Notes under the pieces: model-generated
Seen by the model: the letters and a program-made list of their open reading frames with translations, nothing else
Database searches by the model: none
Told to the model about the DNA's origin: nothing
Shown here: positions 28,574-36,690 of the stretch, one piece after another
Layout: every line of letters begins with the position of its first letter
How positions within the stretch are numbered: position 1 is the first letter of the stretch
DNA from: Clostridiales bacterium
Lineage (GTDB): Bacteria; Acidobacteriota; Aminicenantia; Aminicenantales; UBA8522
NCBI GenBank assembly: GCA_029907205.1
Contig: JARYMI010000004.1
Coordinates: 115,776-179,775, forward strand
Direction of reading: 5' to 3'
Length of the DNA stretch: 64,000 bases
Position numbers and translations under genes: made by a program

Positions 28574-28981
28574 ATGTCCGTTCGAAAAGCTTTAAAGGAT
28601 GACTTGCCGCAAATCAGCGCTCTGGCGGCCAAGCACAACCTCGACTACGAGAACATGGCAGTGGACGATTTCTGGGTGGTTGAAGAGGGCGATAAAATCA
28701 TCGGTATTTGCGGGCTCAGGAAGCATCCGGATTGCCTGGAGCTCTGCTCGCTCGGCGTTGAAGAAACCGTCCAGAAAAGGGGGTTAGGGCGACGGCTGGT
28801 CAAAACTCTTCTCCAGGAAACGTCGGGCGATATTTACCTGGCCACGGTCATCCCGGAGTTTTTCAGAAAACTCGGGTTTGAAGAGGCCGCTTCCATACCC
28901 CCTTCGATGATCAAGAAGGCTGACTGGTGCGCAGGGTGCAGTCGGGCGGGCTGCACCATCATGATCAAGAAAAGAGGATGA
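28574..28981 (+). CDS. GNAT acetyltransferase with cysteine-rich tail
   Basis: 135-residue acyl-CoA-dependent N-acetyltransferase. The acetyl-CoA loop is QKRGLGRRLVKTL (about residues 76-88), the usual Q/RxxGxG/A. The C-terminus carries three cysteines, CAGCSRAGC, before a basic end; such a tail could bind zinc or a cluster and is uncommon for the family. The preceding bases contain TAAAATATACG, so transcription may start just before the ATG. The stop overlaps the next start region (ATGA at 28978-28981). Substrate unknown. Confidence 0.82.
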   Translation: MSVRKALKDDLPQISALAAKHNLDYENMAVDDFWVVEEGDKIIGICGLRKHPDCLELCSLGVEETVQKRGLGRRLVKTLLQETSGDIYLATVIPEFFRKLGFEEAASIPPSMIKKADWCAGCSRAGCTIMIKKRG

Positions 28982-28983
28982 AC

Positions 28984-29886
28984 ATGCCGAGTTTTCCGGA
29001 ATTCAAGTTGGTTGGGCTTGAGGACAGGGAGACGGTTCAACACTTTATCCGCCGTTTTCCCTCCGCGGCCTGCGAGATCAACTTTGCCAATATTTTTATC
29101 TGGCGGAATTTCGAACACCCCAAGCTGACGACGATCAACGGCAACCTCTGCATCCAGTGTGAACCTCCCTCGGAGCCCGCTTATTTCTTGCAGCCTCTCG
29201 GCGATACCGATATCCGCAGAACAGTCGAAACCTGCCTAACTTTTTCGCCCCGCCTTTCCCGGGTTCCGGAGGACTTCGTCGAGCAACACTGCAGCGAGTT
29301 CCGCCGCGAGCTGGACGCGAACAACTTTGACTACGTCTATCTAACCTCAGATTTGATTTCTCTCAAGGGGAAAAAATACGACGGCAAGCGAAACAGGATC
29401 AGGAAATTTGAAAGGAACACAAGGTACAGATACCTGACGCTCTCTCCCGAGCATCTTGAAGGCTGCCGCCGCCTCTTCGAACAGTGGGTGGAAGCCAAAG
29501 CAGAACACCGGCAACCCGTTGGCGAAGAGCAGAAGACGGCCATCCTCGAAGCCATCGCCCACTTCCAGGAGTTGGAGCTTGTTGGCGGGGCGATCGAGGT
29601 GGAAGGCCGGGTTGAAGCTTTTTCGATCGGCGGGAGGTTGAACGCTGACACGGCCGTCATCCATATCGAGATCGCCAACCCTGATTACGATGGCCTCAGC
29701 CAGCTCATCAACCGTGAATTCGTCAGGCATGAGTGGGCGGCCTTCAGGTTCATCAACCGGGAGCAGGATCTTGGCGTTGCCGGCCTGCGCCGGGCCAAAA
29801 TGTCCTACCATCCCCACCACCTGGTCAAGAAATACAATGTCTGGAATGGGTCTGCGCAGAGGCAAACCTCTTCTTCAGCTGGGTGA
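28984..29886 (+). CDS. DUF2156 / phosphatidylglycerol lysyltransferase-like protein
   Basis: 300-residue soluble protein with tandem GNAT-like folds as in DUF2156, the catalytic part of MprF aminoacyl-phosphatidylglycerol synthases. Matching stretches: KGKKYDGKRNRIRKFERNT near residue 125 and LEGCRRLFEQWVEAKAEHR. It lacks the membrane flippase half of MprF. Possible roles are transfer of an amino acid from tRNA to a lipid or peptide. Start ATG 28984 has GAGG six bases upstream; 28978 overlaps the GNAT stop. Probably co-transcribed with the GNAT gene. Confidence 0.78.
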   Translation: MPSFPEFKLVGLEDRETVQHFIRRFPSAACEINFANIFIWRNFEHPKLTTINGNLCIQCEPPSEPAYFLQPLGDTDIRRTVETCLTFSPRLSRVPEDFVEQHCSEFRRELDANNFDYVYLTSDLISLKGKKYDGKRNRIRKFERNTRYRYLTLSPEHLEGCRRLFEQWVEAKAEHRQPVGEEQKTAILEAIAHFQELELVGGAIEVEGRVEAFSIGGRLNADTAVIHIEIANPDYDGLSQLINREFVRHEWAAFRFINREQDLGVAGLRRAKMSYHPHHLVKKYNVWNGSAQRQTSSSAG

Positions 29887-29930
29887 AAATTGTTTCTTTT
29901 TGAAGGGCAGTCTGCCATAATCCTGGCAAG

Positions 29931-31085
29931 ATGATCAAGGCGAAACCAGAGGATTTCGTCGTCGAGGAAAGAGCGAACCTTCGCCTCCAGCCCCGGGGAC
30001 AGCACCGAGTCTACCTTCTTAAAAAATCGCACTGGAACACGCTCGACCTGATTCGTTTTCTATCCCACTCCCTCTCCCTGCCTCTCGATAAGTTCTCTTA
30101 CGGCGGGAAGAAAGACAGGCATGGTCTGACGCATCAGTTCATCGCCATCCAGGATCAAGCCGACTTCAGCCGCGAGGGAAAAGATTTCGCCCTTGAGTCT
30201 CGGGGCTTCATGGACCGGCCCATGAGTCCCGATCTCATCACGGGCAATGCGTTCACGGTGACGATAAGAGACTTCGAGGACTTAATACCGGTAGAAAAAA
30301 ACGTCGAGGAGGTCAAAAAAACGGGCTTCCCTAATTTTTTTGACGACCAGAGGTTCCGGAGTTATGACCCCGAAAGAGGCTTTTTTGCCGAGAAGATACT
30401 CCGGCGCCACTGGAACGGGGCGCTCCAGGTTTTTCTGACCAGCACAGGGGCTGAGGACGGAAAGAAAGAACGCGAACGGAGAGAGGCCATTTATAGAGAC
30501 TGGAAGAATTGGCGAGCCTGCCTGGATCACGCTATAAATCCGTTAGAAAAAAAGATTTTCAGCTTTCTAAACAACCATCCGAAGGGTTTTTTCAGGGCCC
30601 TGCATCTGATTCCGGCGGAGGAAGTCTCGATGTTTTTCTCCGCCTTCCAGTCGCACCTCTGGAACGAAGTTCTCCGCAGAGTCATCAAGCTCAAAATTGG
30701 TGATGTCGAGGAAATCATGGGTACTGAGGGGAGCTATCTTTTCTGGACGAAGCTGGATGAAGATCTCCTCTCCTACTTGAACAGCCTTGAAATCCCCACG
30801 GCCGCCGTGAAGACGGACTTCTCTGATGCCTTCACCCGCTCTCTTAATGAAGAGATACTGCGAGAAAAAAACCTCCAGCCGAGTTTCTTCCGGACGAAGG
30901 CGCTCCGTAAGGTTTATTTCCGCTCGTTCAGACGAAAAGCCCTGCTTATCCCCGACGACCTCCGCGTTATCGCGGAAGGAGAGGATGAGTTCCATCCAGA
31001 CAGGAAGAAACTCACCCTGTCGTTTTTCCTCCCCCGCGGAGCCTATGGAACCATGCTTATCAAAAGGATTTCCTTAGAAACGTGA
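29931..31085 (+). CDS. truD: tRNA pseudouridine(13) synthase TruD
   Basis: Converts U13 of tRNA to pseudouridine. The catalytic aspartate is Asp62 in YGGKKDRHGLTHQ, the TruD motif, and NFFDDQRFRS near residue 134 matches the conserved N-F/Y-F-x-x-Q-R-F block. The insertion domain covers about residues 155-300. 384 residues, slightly longer than the 349 of E. coli. A CATAAT box lies 10 bases before the ATG, so a short-leader transcript of its own is possible in addition to read-through from the DUF2156 gene. Confidence 0.92.
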   Translation: MIKAKPEDFVVEERANLRLQPRGQHRVYLLKKSHWNTLDLIRFLSHSLSLPLDKFSYGGKKDRHGLTHQFIAIQDQADFSREGKDFALESRGFMDRPMSPDLITGNAFTVTIRDFEDLIPVEKNVEEVKKTGFPNFFDDQRFRSYDPERGFFAEKILRRHWNGALQVFLTSTGAEDGKKERERREAIYRDWKNWRACLDHAINPLEKKIFSFLNNHPKGFFRALHLIPAEEVSMFFSAFQSHLWNEVLRRVIKLKIGDVEEIMGTEGSYLFWTKLDEDLLSYLNSLEIPTAAVKTDFSDAFTRSLNEEILREKNLQPSFFRTKALRKVYFRSFRRKALLIPDDLRVIAEGEDEFHPDRKKLTLSFFLPRGAYGTMLIKRISLET

Positions 31086-31100
31086 GCTTCTCCGAAATTC

Positions 31101-31249
31101 GGGGGACGCCATACGTAATATACTTAATTCATCACCGGGTTATTATACCGCTTTCACCAAGTGAATATGCCCCCACTTTCTATGCTACAGCGATTAGTAA
31201 ACCAGTCACACTTTGCCCGCAATTAAGTGAATTACGTATGCTGTCCCCC
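31101..31249. repeat. MITE-like element with 29-base terminal inverted repeats
   Basis: A 149-base element between truD and a GNAT gene. Left end GGGGGACGCCATACGTAATA.. (31101-31129) and the reverse complement of the right end GGGGGACAGCATACGTAATT.. (31221-31249) agree at 25 of 29 positions. No coding capacity. No clear target-site duplication. It looks like a non-autonomous mobile repeat or a REP-type palindrome; no related transposase is visible in this window. Confidence 0.75.
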
Positions 31250-31310
31250 TTATAAACTTGACAGGGATTTCCCGCTAAAGATATATTCTGCAGGAATAGA
31301 AACGAGGCCA

Positions 31311-32132
31311 ATGAACAAGAGAAGGCTTCCGCTTAGAATCCGCCGGCTGACCAGCCACGCCGAGTTTGCCAAGATCGTTCGCATCCAGAAAGCCGTCTGG
31401 AAACACGATGACATTGACCTTACACCCACCCATCAGTTCTGCATCACCTCCCAGATGGGAGCAATCCTCCTGGGGGCTTACGTCGGAGGGGAACTCGCCG
31501 GCTTTGTCTATTCCTTCCCCACCATCTTCGACAACAAGCTGCGCCAGCATTCTCACCTATTGGCAGTCCTCCCGGATTACCAAGGCCTCGGGATCGGTAA
31601 AAAACTGAAATGGGCGCAGCGGAAATGGGCCCTGAGGCTGGGATACGACCTGATCACCTGGACCTTTGACCCCCTTGTCGCCCGGAATGCTAACCTCAAC
31701 CTGCACACCCTGGGCGCAATAACCAGGATCTACTGGCCGAATTTTTATGGGACGACATCTTCCCTGACCCACGGTCTGAACATCCCAACCGACCGGTTTC
31801 TTGTCGAGTGGCCGATAAAGACAGCCCGGGTTGAAAGACACTGGAGGGAGAGGTTCGAGGCCTTTGACGAAAAAAAGTTGCCCAAGGCTCTTGAGAGAAA
31901 ATCCGCTGCCCCAGATTCCTGGCCGGGCAAAGCAAGACTCAACCTTGACGATAAAATCATCCTGGCCGAGGTCCTGCAGGAGATAAACACAAGCCGCGCG
32001 GCGCCTTCCCTCATCGTGGCCTGGCAGGCTTGTCTCCGCAAAGTCATGCAGAGATATTTCGAGCGGGGCTATGCGGCAACCGATTTTCTTTACAAAGATC
32101 GCTGTTTTTATGTCCTCAAGAAGCAAGCCTAA
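31311..32132 (+). CDS. GNAT-superfamily acetyltransferase (COG3375-like)
   Basis: 273-residue predicted N-acetyltransferase. Acetyl-CoA site VLPDYQGLGIGKKLKWAQRKWAL near residue 90, followed by LITWTFDPLVARNANLNL, characteristic of the COG3375 group, which is longer than plain GNAT enzymes. Substrate not known. The track opens the frame at 31227 inside the repeat element; ATG 31311 is chosen because the conserved domain begins right after it and GAGG precedes it. Ends with a four-base convergent overlap with the POT transporter gene. Confidence 0.8.
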   Translation: MNKRRLPLRIRRLTSHAEFAKIVRIQKAVWKHDDIDLTPTHQFCITSQMGAILLGAYVGGELAGFVYSFPTIFDNKLRQHSHLLAVLPDYQGLGIGKKLKWAQRKWALRLGYDLITWTFDPLVARNANLNLHTLGAITRIYWPNFYGTTSSLTHGLNIPTDRFLVEWPIKTARVERHWRERFEAFDEKKLPKALERKSAAPDSWPGKARLNLDDKIILAEVLQEINTSRAAPSLIVAWQACLRKVMQRYFERGYAATDFLYKDRCFYVLKKQA

Positions 32133-33811
32133 GTGCGAGACGCCCGCTCAAGCCTTTTCATCACCGCAAAGATGAACCCGGCAGAAAGAAGACAGCAAAT
32201 AACGAGGATCAGCCACAACGACCACAAGGGCACCCGCAACCAGAAATAGCCGATGACAGCGACAAGATAGTTCCCGATGGCTGTTGCGGCGAACCAGCCG
32301 CCCTGCATCATTCCTTTGTACTTGGGAGGCGCCACTCGTGAGACAAAAGAGATTCCCATCGGGCTGAGGAAGAGCTCAGCGATCGTCAGCAAGAAATACG
32401 TCGCGATCAGCCAGTAGACCGAAACAAGCTCTCCAGCCGGCGCCACCTGTCCGCCGAGTTCCTTCGGGCTTGGCAGTCCAACCGAGCCGAAAACAAGAAG
32501 GAGGAAGCCAACCGCAGTGATGAGCATGCCGATGCCGATTTTCCTCGGCGCCGAAGGCTCTTTCCCCTTCCTGTTCAGATAGCCGAACAGGCCGACAACG
32601 ACTGGGGTCAGTGCAACGATAAAAAACGGGTTGAAATGCTGGAATTTTTGCGGCGTGAACGGGTTGACGTCCCCGTAGCTTCCGTATCTCTGGAGAGCGA
32701 GGAGGCCAAACCCGATAAAAGCCAGCCCGCCGAGCAACCGCGTTCCGGCGCCAGAGCTTTTCCTGAGCAGGAAAACAAGGCCCACGGCGGCCAGGAAGAC
32801 GGCCAGAAGGCCAAAAAGGTCAAAAAGCAGGTTCGCGATCCTGCCCACGCTCGGCACCGTGTAATCCCGGGCAAAATAGGTCATCGTGACCGCGCTCTGG
32901 TGGAAAGACATCCAGAAGAAGATGACGACCAAAAACACGAGAATGAGGGCGACCAGCCGTTCCCTTGTCTGCTGGGGAGTCAGCTCGACAACCTGAGACT
33001 TGAGCGCTTCCGATTTGGCTTTCTGTTTTTCAGTGAAATCGGCCTGCCGGTAAAACTTCCGGAAACCCCAGAAGATGAGCATGGAGATGATCAGGCTGAC
33101 GCAGGCCACGCCGAAGCCGTAATGGTAGGATTTGCTCAGGGCGTTGATGTATCTTTCCGAAAACCCGGTGAGCGTTTCCAGGGTGACGCCCGGGTCCTGC
33201 AGCCGGGCGATGGAGAGATACTCGCCCGCCTCGGCCAGTTTTCCCTTCAGGAAATCGTTGGCCAGCGCCGGGATCCTTGCATCATAGACATAATTCGATG
33301 CAGCCAGAATCCAGTTGCTGACCTTTTCTGAGGCTGTCGGCGCGAACATCGCGCCGATGTTAATCCCCATGTAAAAAATGTTGAACGCCCTGTCGCGCAA
33401 GGCGCCGTACTGGGGGTCGTCGTAGAGATTCCCCACGAGCGCCTGGAGGTTTCCCTTAAAAAACCCTGTGCCAAGGGCGATCGTGGCCAGGGCGGCGATG
33501 ACGAGAGCGAAATTCGTCTCCCTGACGCTCGGGATCGCGAGCAGCAGGTAGCCTAGGAACATGACGATAAGACCAAGGCTGATCGTCCTCCCGTAGCCCA
33601 ATAGCCTGTCTGCTACGACTCCCCCGAGAAGGGGAAAAAAATAAACGCAGAAGAGGAAAATTCCATAGACTAAACTCGATTGGGCGGCGTTGAGACCGTA
33701 CTTGGCTTGAAGGAAGAGGACAAAGATACTGATCATCGTGTAGAACCCGAACCGCTCGCCCATGTTGGCAAAAAAGGCGATAAACAGACCCTTGGGATGG
33801 CCTTTGAACAT
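32129..33811 (-). CDS. POT-family proton-dependent oligopeptide transporter
   Basis: Inner-membrane H+-coupled importer of di- and tripeptides (PTR2/DtpA class). 560 residues and about 14 membrane segments. The family's proton-coupling motif ExxERFxxY is seen as ANMGERFGFYTM in segment 1, and the PTR2 block GGVVADRLLGYGRTISLG follows segment 2. The long polar insert at about residues 170-225 lies between membrane segments 5 and 6. Likely works with the exported C69 and M16 peptidases. Own promoter at 33849-33877. Confidence 0.92.
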   Translation of the reverse strand: MFKGHPKGLFIAFFANMGERFGFYTMISIFVLFLQAKYGLNAAQSSLVYGIFLFCVYFFPLLGGVVADRLLGYGRTISLGLIVMFLGYLLLAIPSVRETNFALVIAALATIALGTGFFKGNLQALVGNLYDDPQYGALRDRAFNIFYMGINIGAMFAPTASEKVSNWILAASNYVYDARIPALANDFLKGKLAEAGEYLSIARLQDPGVTLETLTGFSERYINALSKSYHYGFGVACVSLIISMLIFWGFRKFYRQADFTEKQKAKSEALKSQVVELTPQQTRERLVALILVFLVVIFFWMSFHQSAVTMTYFARDYTVPSVGRIANLLFDLFGLLAVFLAAVGLVFLLRKSSGAGTRLLGGLAFIGFGLLALQRYGSYGDVNPFTPQKFQHFNPFFIVALTPVVVGLFGYLNRKGKEPSAPRKIGIGMLITAVGFLLLVFGSVGLPSPKELGGQVAPAGELVSVYWLIATYFLLTIAELFLSPMGISFVSRVAPPKYKGMMQGGWFAATAIGNYLVAVIGYFWLRVPLWSLWLILVICCLLSAGFIFAVMKRLERASRT

Positions 33812-33848
33812 GGCTCACCGTCCTTGTTAGTTCAAGCTGGCGCGGCCT

Positions 33849-33877
33849 ACTATAGAAATTCTTTCCCCTCTTGTCAA
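33849..33877 (-). promoter_or_regulatory. Consensus promoter of the POT transporter gene
   Basis: On the minus strand TTGACA (33877-33872), a 17-base spacer and TATAGT (33854-33849). The predicted start is about 30 bases before the ATG at 33811. Confidence 0.7.
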
Positions 33878-33920
33878 TAAAAAACATTGGCCTTCTTATT
33901 GAATGTTCAAATGTCCGGCG

Positions 33921-33950
33921 TTGACACGGGCGCTTCTCCGGTCATATAGT
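33921..33950 (+). promoter_or_regulatory. Promoter that predicts a leaderless Maf/RlmD mRNA
   Basis: TTGACA (33921-33926), an 18-base spacer and TATAGT (33945-33950). The expected start, near 33957, is within about two bases of the ATG at 33959, and there is no Shine-Dalgarno sequence. Confidence 0.6.
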
Positions 33951-33958
33951 GTGGACCG

Positions 33959-35905
33959 ATGCAGATAGAACGTGAGGCCGGCCCTGAGATCATCCTTGCT
34001 TCCCGGTCGCCGCGACGGCAAGAGCTCCTGAGGAAAATCGTCACCCGCTTCCGGGTTGTCCCGAGCCAGGTGGACGAAGAGAACTTCTGGGAACAGGACC
34101 CGGTTCGCTTCGCCATTCATGCTGCCGAAGCCAAAGCGCGGGATGTGGCCGAGAAATTCCCGCGAGCACTCGTCCTTGGCGCAGATACTCTCGTCTGCCT
34201 GGGAAAGGAAATCCTCGGCAAGCCGAAAGACAGGCTTGACGCCAGGCAGATGATCAAAAAACTTTCCGGACAGAGGCACCGCGTGATTACCGCCGTCGCC
34301 CTTTATAAAAAGGACGAAGACAGGCTCCTCTCCGATTACGAGATCAGCCATGTCCGCTTCAAGCCATTAACCGATGAAGAGATCGAAAGCTATCTTGCGG
34401 CCGGCGAGTTCGCTGACAAAGCCGGAAGTTACGCCATTCAAAAGGTCGGGGATGCCTTCGTCGAAAAACTCGAGGGCGACTACGACAATGTCGTCGGCCT
34501 TCCCGTTAAGAGAGTCAAGAGGCTGCTGGCCGAGTTCTTGAGCCAGGAGCATTCCGCTACTATCACGGATATCGCTTTCCCGAACGACTGGGGTGTGGCC
34601 ACGATAGACAAAGCGGTCACTTTTGTCCCCGGAACTATCGTCGGCGATAAAGTCAGGATAAGAATCGTACGGAAAAAGAAAAAGCACTTTTTCGGCCGAG
34701 TGATCAACTTCACTTCTCGTTCACCTTTTCGGGTGGAGCCAGAATGTCCCCATTTCGGCGAGTGCGGCGGCTGCGCCTTCCAGAACCTGGCTTATTCCAA
34801 GCAGCTCGAGCTCAAGGAGAACTATCTTCTCCGAACCCTCAAGAGAATCGGGAAAATCGAAGCAACCGGGCTGGAAAAAGAGCCCATCATCCCTTCGCCG
34901 GATATCTATTTCTACAGGAACAAGATGGAGTTTGCCTTCGGAGGAGAAGGCCGCCGCGTCTTTCTTGGCCTTCGCCAGCGCACTTCTCCTCTGGCAAAAG
35001 GCGAAAGAAGCACTGTAGAGCTCAAAAAATGCCCTATCTTCAGCCCCGCTTTTGAAGAGATTTTTCCTTTTGTTGCGAGCTTTGCTAATGAGACAGGACT
35101 CCCCGCCTACGACCCGGACCGCCGAGAAGGCTATTTCCGGAATCTCGTTTTGAGAGAAGGAAAAGCAAGCGGCGATATCCTCGCTATCCTGGTGACGAAG
35201 AGCGGCCGGAAGCCGGAAGTCTGGCGGCTCGCCGAGACGTTAGAACGCCGGTTCTCCCTGCTGAAAAGCTTCTGGTGGGTGGAAACAGACCGGGTTTCCG
35301 ATGTCGTCGATTTCTCCGCGAAAAAGCTCATCTCCGGCAAGAAATTCATCGAGGATTCTATGGGAGGGTTTCGGTTTCGCATCTACCCTGAATCCTTCTT
35401 CCAGCCTAACCCGAGGGCAGCGGAGATTCTCTACAGCAAGATTGCAGCCGAAGCAAAAGCCAGAGGAAGCCGGAAAGTCCTGGGTCTTTACTGCGGGCCG
35501 GGGTCAATCGAAATTTTCCTATCGCGGACCGTAGACGAAGTCGTCGGCGTCGATTCTGAGCCGACGAACATCACGACGGCCGTGGAAAACTGCCGAGCGA
35601 ACGGCATCCCTAACTGCCGCTTTATCGAAGGCCGCGTCGAGCTGGTTCTCAAGAAGGACGATTTCCGCAGCTTTGACCTCGTTGTGCTCGACCCTCCCCG
35701 GGCTGGAATCAGCGCCAAAGGACTTAAACACATCATCTCCCTGAACATTCCGGCCATCTTTTATGTCTCTTGTAACCCGGCTGCCCTGGCCCGCGACCTA
35801 AGCCTTTTTGCCCAGCAAGGTTACAGGCTCCAGAAGCTCTCCATCTTCGACTTTTTCCCTCACACGCCTCATCTTGAGTCGCTAGCCATCATCGCCAGAG
35901 ACTGA
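33959..35905 (+). CDS. Fusion of Maf nucleotide pyrophosphatase and RlmD/TrmA-type rRNA methyltransferase
   Basis: 648 residues joining two normally separate enzymes in one frame. Residues 1 to about 195 are a Maf/YhdE NTP pyrophosphatase: ASRSPRRQELL, LGADTLV and GSYAIQKVGDAFVEKLEGDYDNVVGLP. From about 200, a TRAM domain, then a (uracil-5-)-methyltransferase: iron-sulfur cysteines CPHFGECGGC plus KKCPIF, SAM motif LGLYCGPGS, LDPPRAG, catalytic VSCNPAALARDL and closing FPHTPHLES. All key residues are present, so both halves should be active: removal of modified or non-canonical NTPs and m5U formation in 23S rRNA or tRNA. No internal start with a good ribosome site was noticed at the junction. 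Confidence 0.9.
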   Translation: MQIEREAGPEIILASRSPRRQELLRKIVTRFRVVPSQVDEENFWEQDPVRFAIHAAEAKARDVAEKFPRALVLGADTLVCLGKEILGKPKDRLDARQMIKKLSGQRHRVITAVALYKKDEDRLLSDYEISHVRFKPLTDEEIESYLAAGEFADKAGSYAIQKVGDAFVEKLEGDYDNVVGLPVKRVKRLLAEFLSQEHSATITDIAFPNDWGVATIDKAVTFVPGTIVGDKVRIRIVRKKKKHFFGRVINFTSRSPFRVEPECPHFGECGGCAFQNLAYSKQLELKENYLLRTLKRIGKIEATGLEKEPIIPSPDIYFYRNKMEFAFGGEGRRVFLGLRQRTSPLAKGERSTVELKKCPIFSPAFEEIFPFVASFANETGLPAYDPDRREGYFRNLVLREGKASGDILAILVTKSGRKPEVWRLAETLERRFSLLKSFWWVETDRVSDVVDFSAKKLISGKKFIEDSMGGFRFRIYPESFFQPNPRAAEILYSKIAAEAKARGSRKVLGLYCGPGSIEIFLSRTVDEVVGVDSEPTNITTAVENCRANGIPNCRFIEGRVELVLKKDDFRSFDLVVLDPPRAGISAKGLKHIISLNIPAIFYVSCNPAALARDLSLFAQQGYRLQKLSIFDFFPHTPHLESLAIIARD

Positions 35906-35910
35906 GTTGT

Positions 35911-35939
35911 TTTACATTCGGCCCAAACTTTATTAGAAT
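35911..35939 (+). promoter_or_regulatory. Promoter of the ABC transporter pair
   Basis: TTTACA (35911-35916), a 17-base spacer and TAGAAT (35934-35939), followed by GGGAGG before the ATG at 35968. Confidence 0.5.
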
Positions 35940-35967
35940 TTCTCCGTATAAAAAACGGGAGGATTTC

Positions 35968-36690
35968 ATGGACGCAGTTCTTGAAGTCGAAGGCCTGAAA
36001 AAAAATTACGGCAGCCTGGAAGCTCTCAAGGGCATCAGCTTCCAGGTCAAGCCGGGGGAAATTTTCGCTCTTATCGGCCCGAACGGAGCCGGAAAGACAA
36101 CGGCTCTCCGCATCGTGGCCACACTCCTCTCAGCTTCAGATGGGAAAGTCACGTTTCTCGGGCACGACCTGAAAAAGGAGCCGGAAAAATTCCGGGAAAA
36201 AATCAGCTATCTTCCGGAGGAAGCGGGAGCGTACAGGAACCTCAAAGGCATCGACTATTTGAGGTTCATGGCCAGGTTCTACGCCGATTCTGACGAGAAA
36301 ACCCGCGAATTCGTGGACCGAGCCAAGTCGATCGCCGACTTAGGGACGCGCCTCAACGAGAAGGCCGGCACGTATTCAAAGGGGATGGTGAGGAAACTCC
36401 TCCTCGGCCGGGCCCTCATGACCAGGCCGCATCTGGCCATCTTAGACGAACCCACCTCAGGCCTCGACGTCATCAACGCCCTCGAGGTGAGAGAGATCAT
36501 CAAGAAATTCGCCGCCGAAGGCATCTCCGTGCTCCTGTCCTCGCACAACATGTTAGAGATTGAGTTCCTGTCCGACCGGGTCGCTCTCATCGATAAGGGA
36601 GTCATCCTGGATTCCGGCACTTCCTCGGAGTTGAAAGAAAAATACCGGGCCGGAAACTTAGAAGAAGTCTTCAGGAGCGCCCTCAGATGA
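35968..36690 (+). CDS. ABC transporter ATP-binding protein (NatA/ABC-2 exporter type)
   Basis: ATPase of a two-gene exporter. Walker A GPNGAGKTT near residue 38, degenerate signature YSKGMVRKLLLGRAL, Walker B LAILDEPTSGLD and the switch histidine in LLSSHNM are all visible. 240 residues, normal for the CcmA/NatA group. Translationally coupled to the permease by an ATGA overlap. The likely substrate class (Na+, drug or lipid) cannot be read from sequence. Confidence 0.92.
   Translation: MDAVLEVEGLKKNYGSLEALKGISFQVKPGEIFALIGPNGAGKTTALRIVATLLSASDGKVTFLGHDLKKEPEKFREKISYLPEEAGAYRNLKGIDYLRFMARFYADSDEKTREFVDRAKSIADLGTRLNEKAGTYSKGMVRKLLLGRALMTRPHLAILDEPTSGLDVINALEVREIIKKFAAEGISVLLSSHNMLEIEFLSDRVALIDKGVILDSGTSSELKEKYRAGNLEEVFRSALR

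Noticed and set aside
33959-35905. Maf and RlmD as two separate genes
   Set aside because: No stop, frameshift or ribosome site appears at the junction; the frame runs through a short linker.
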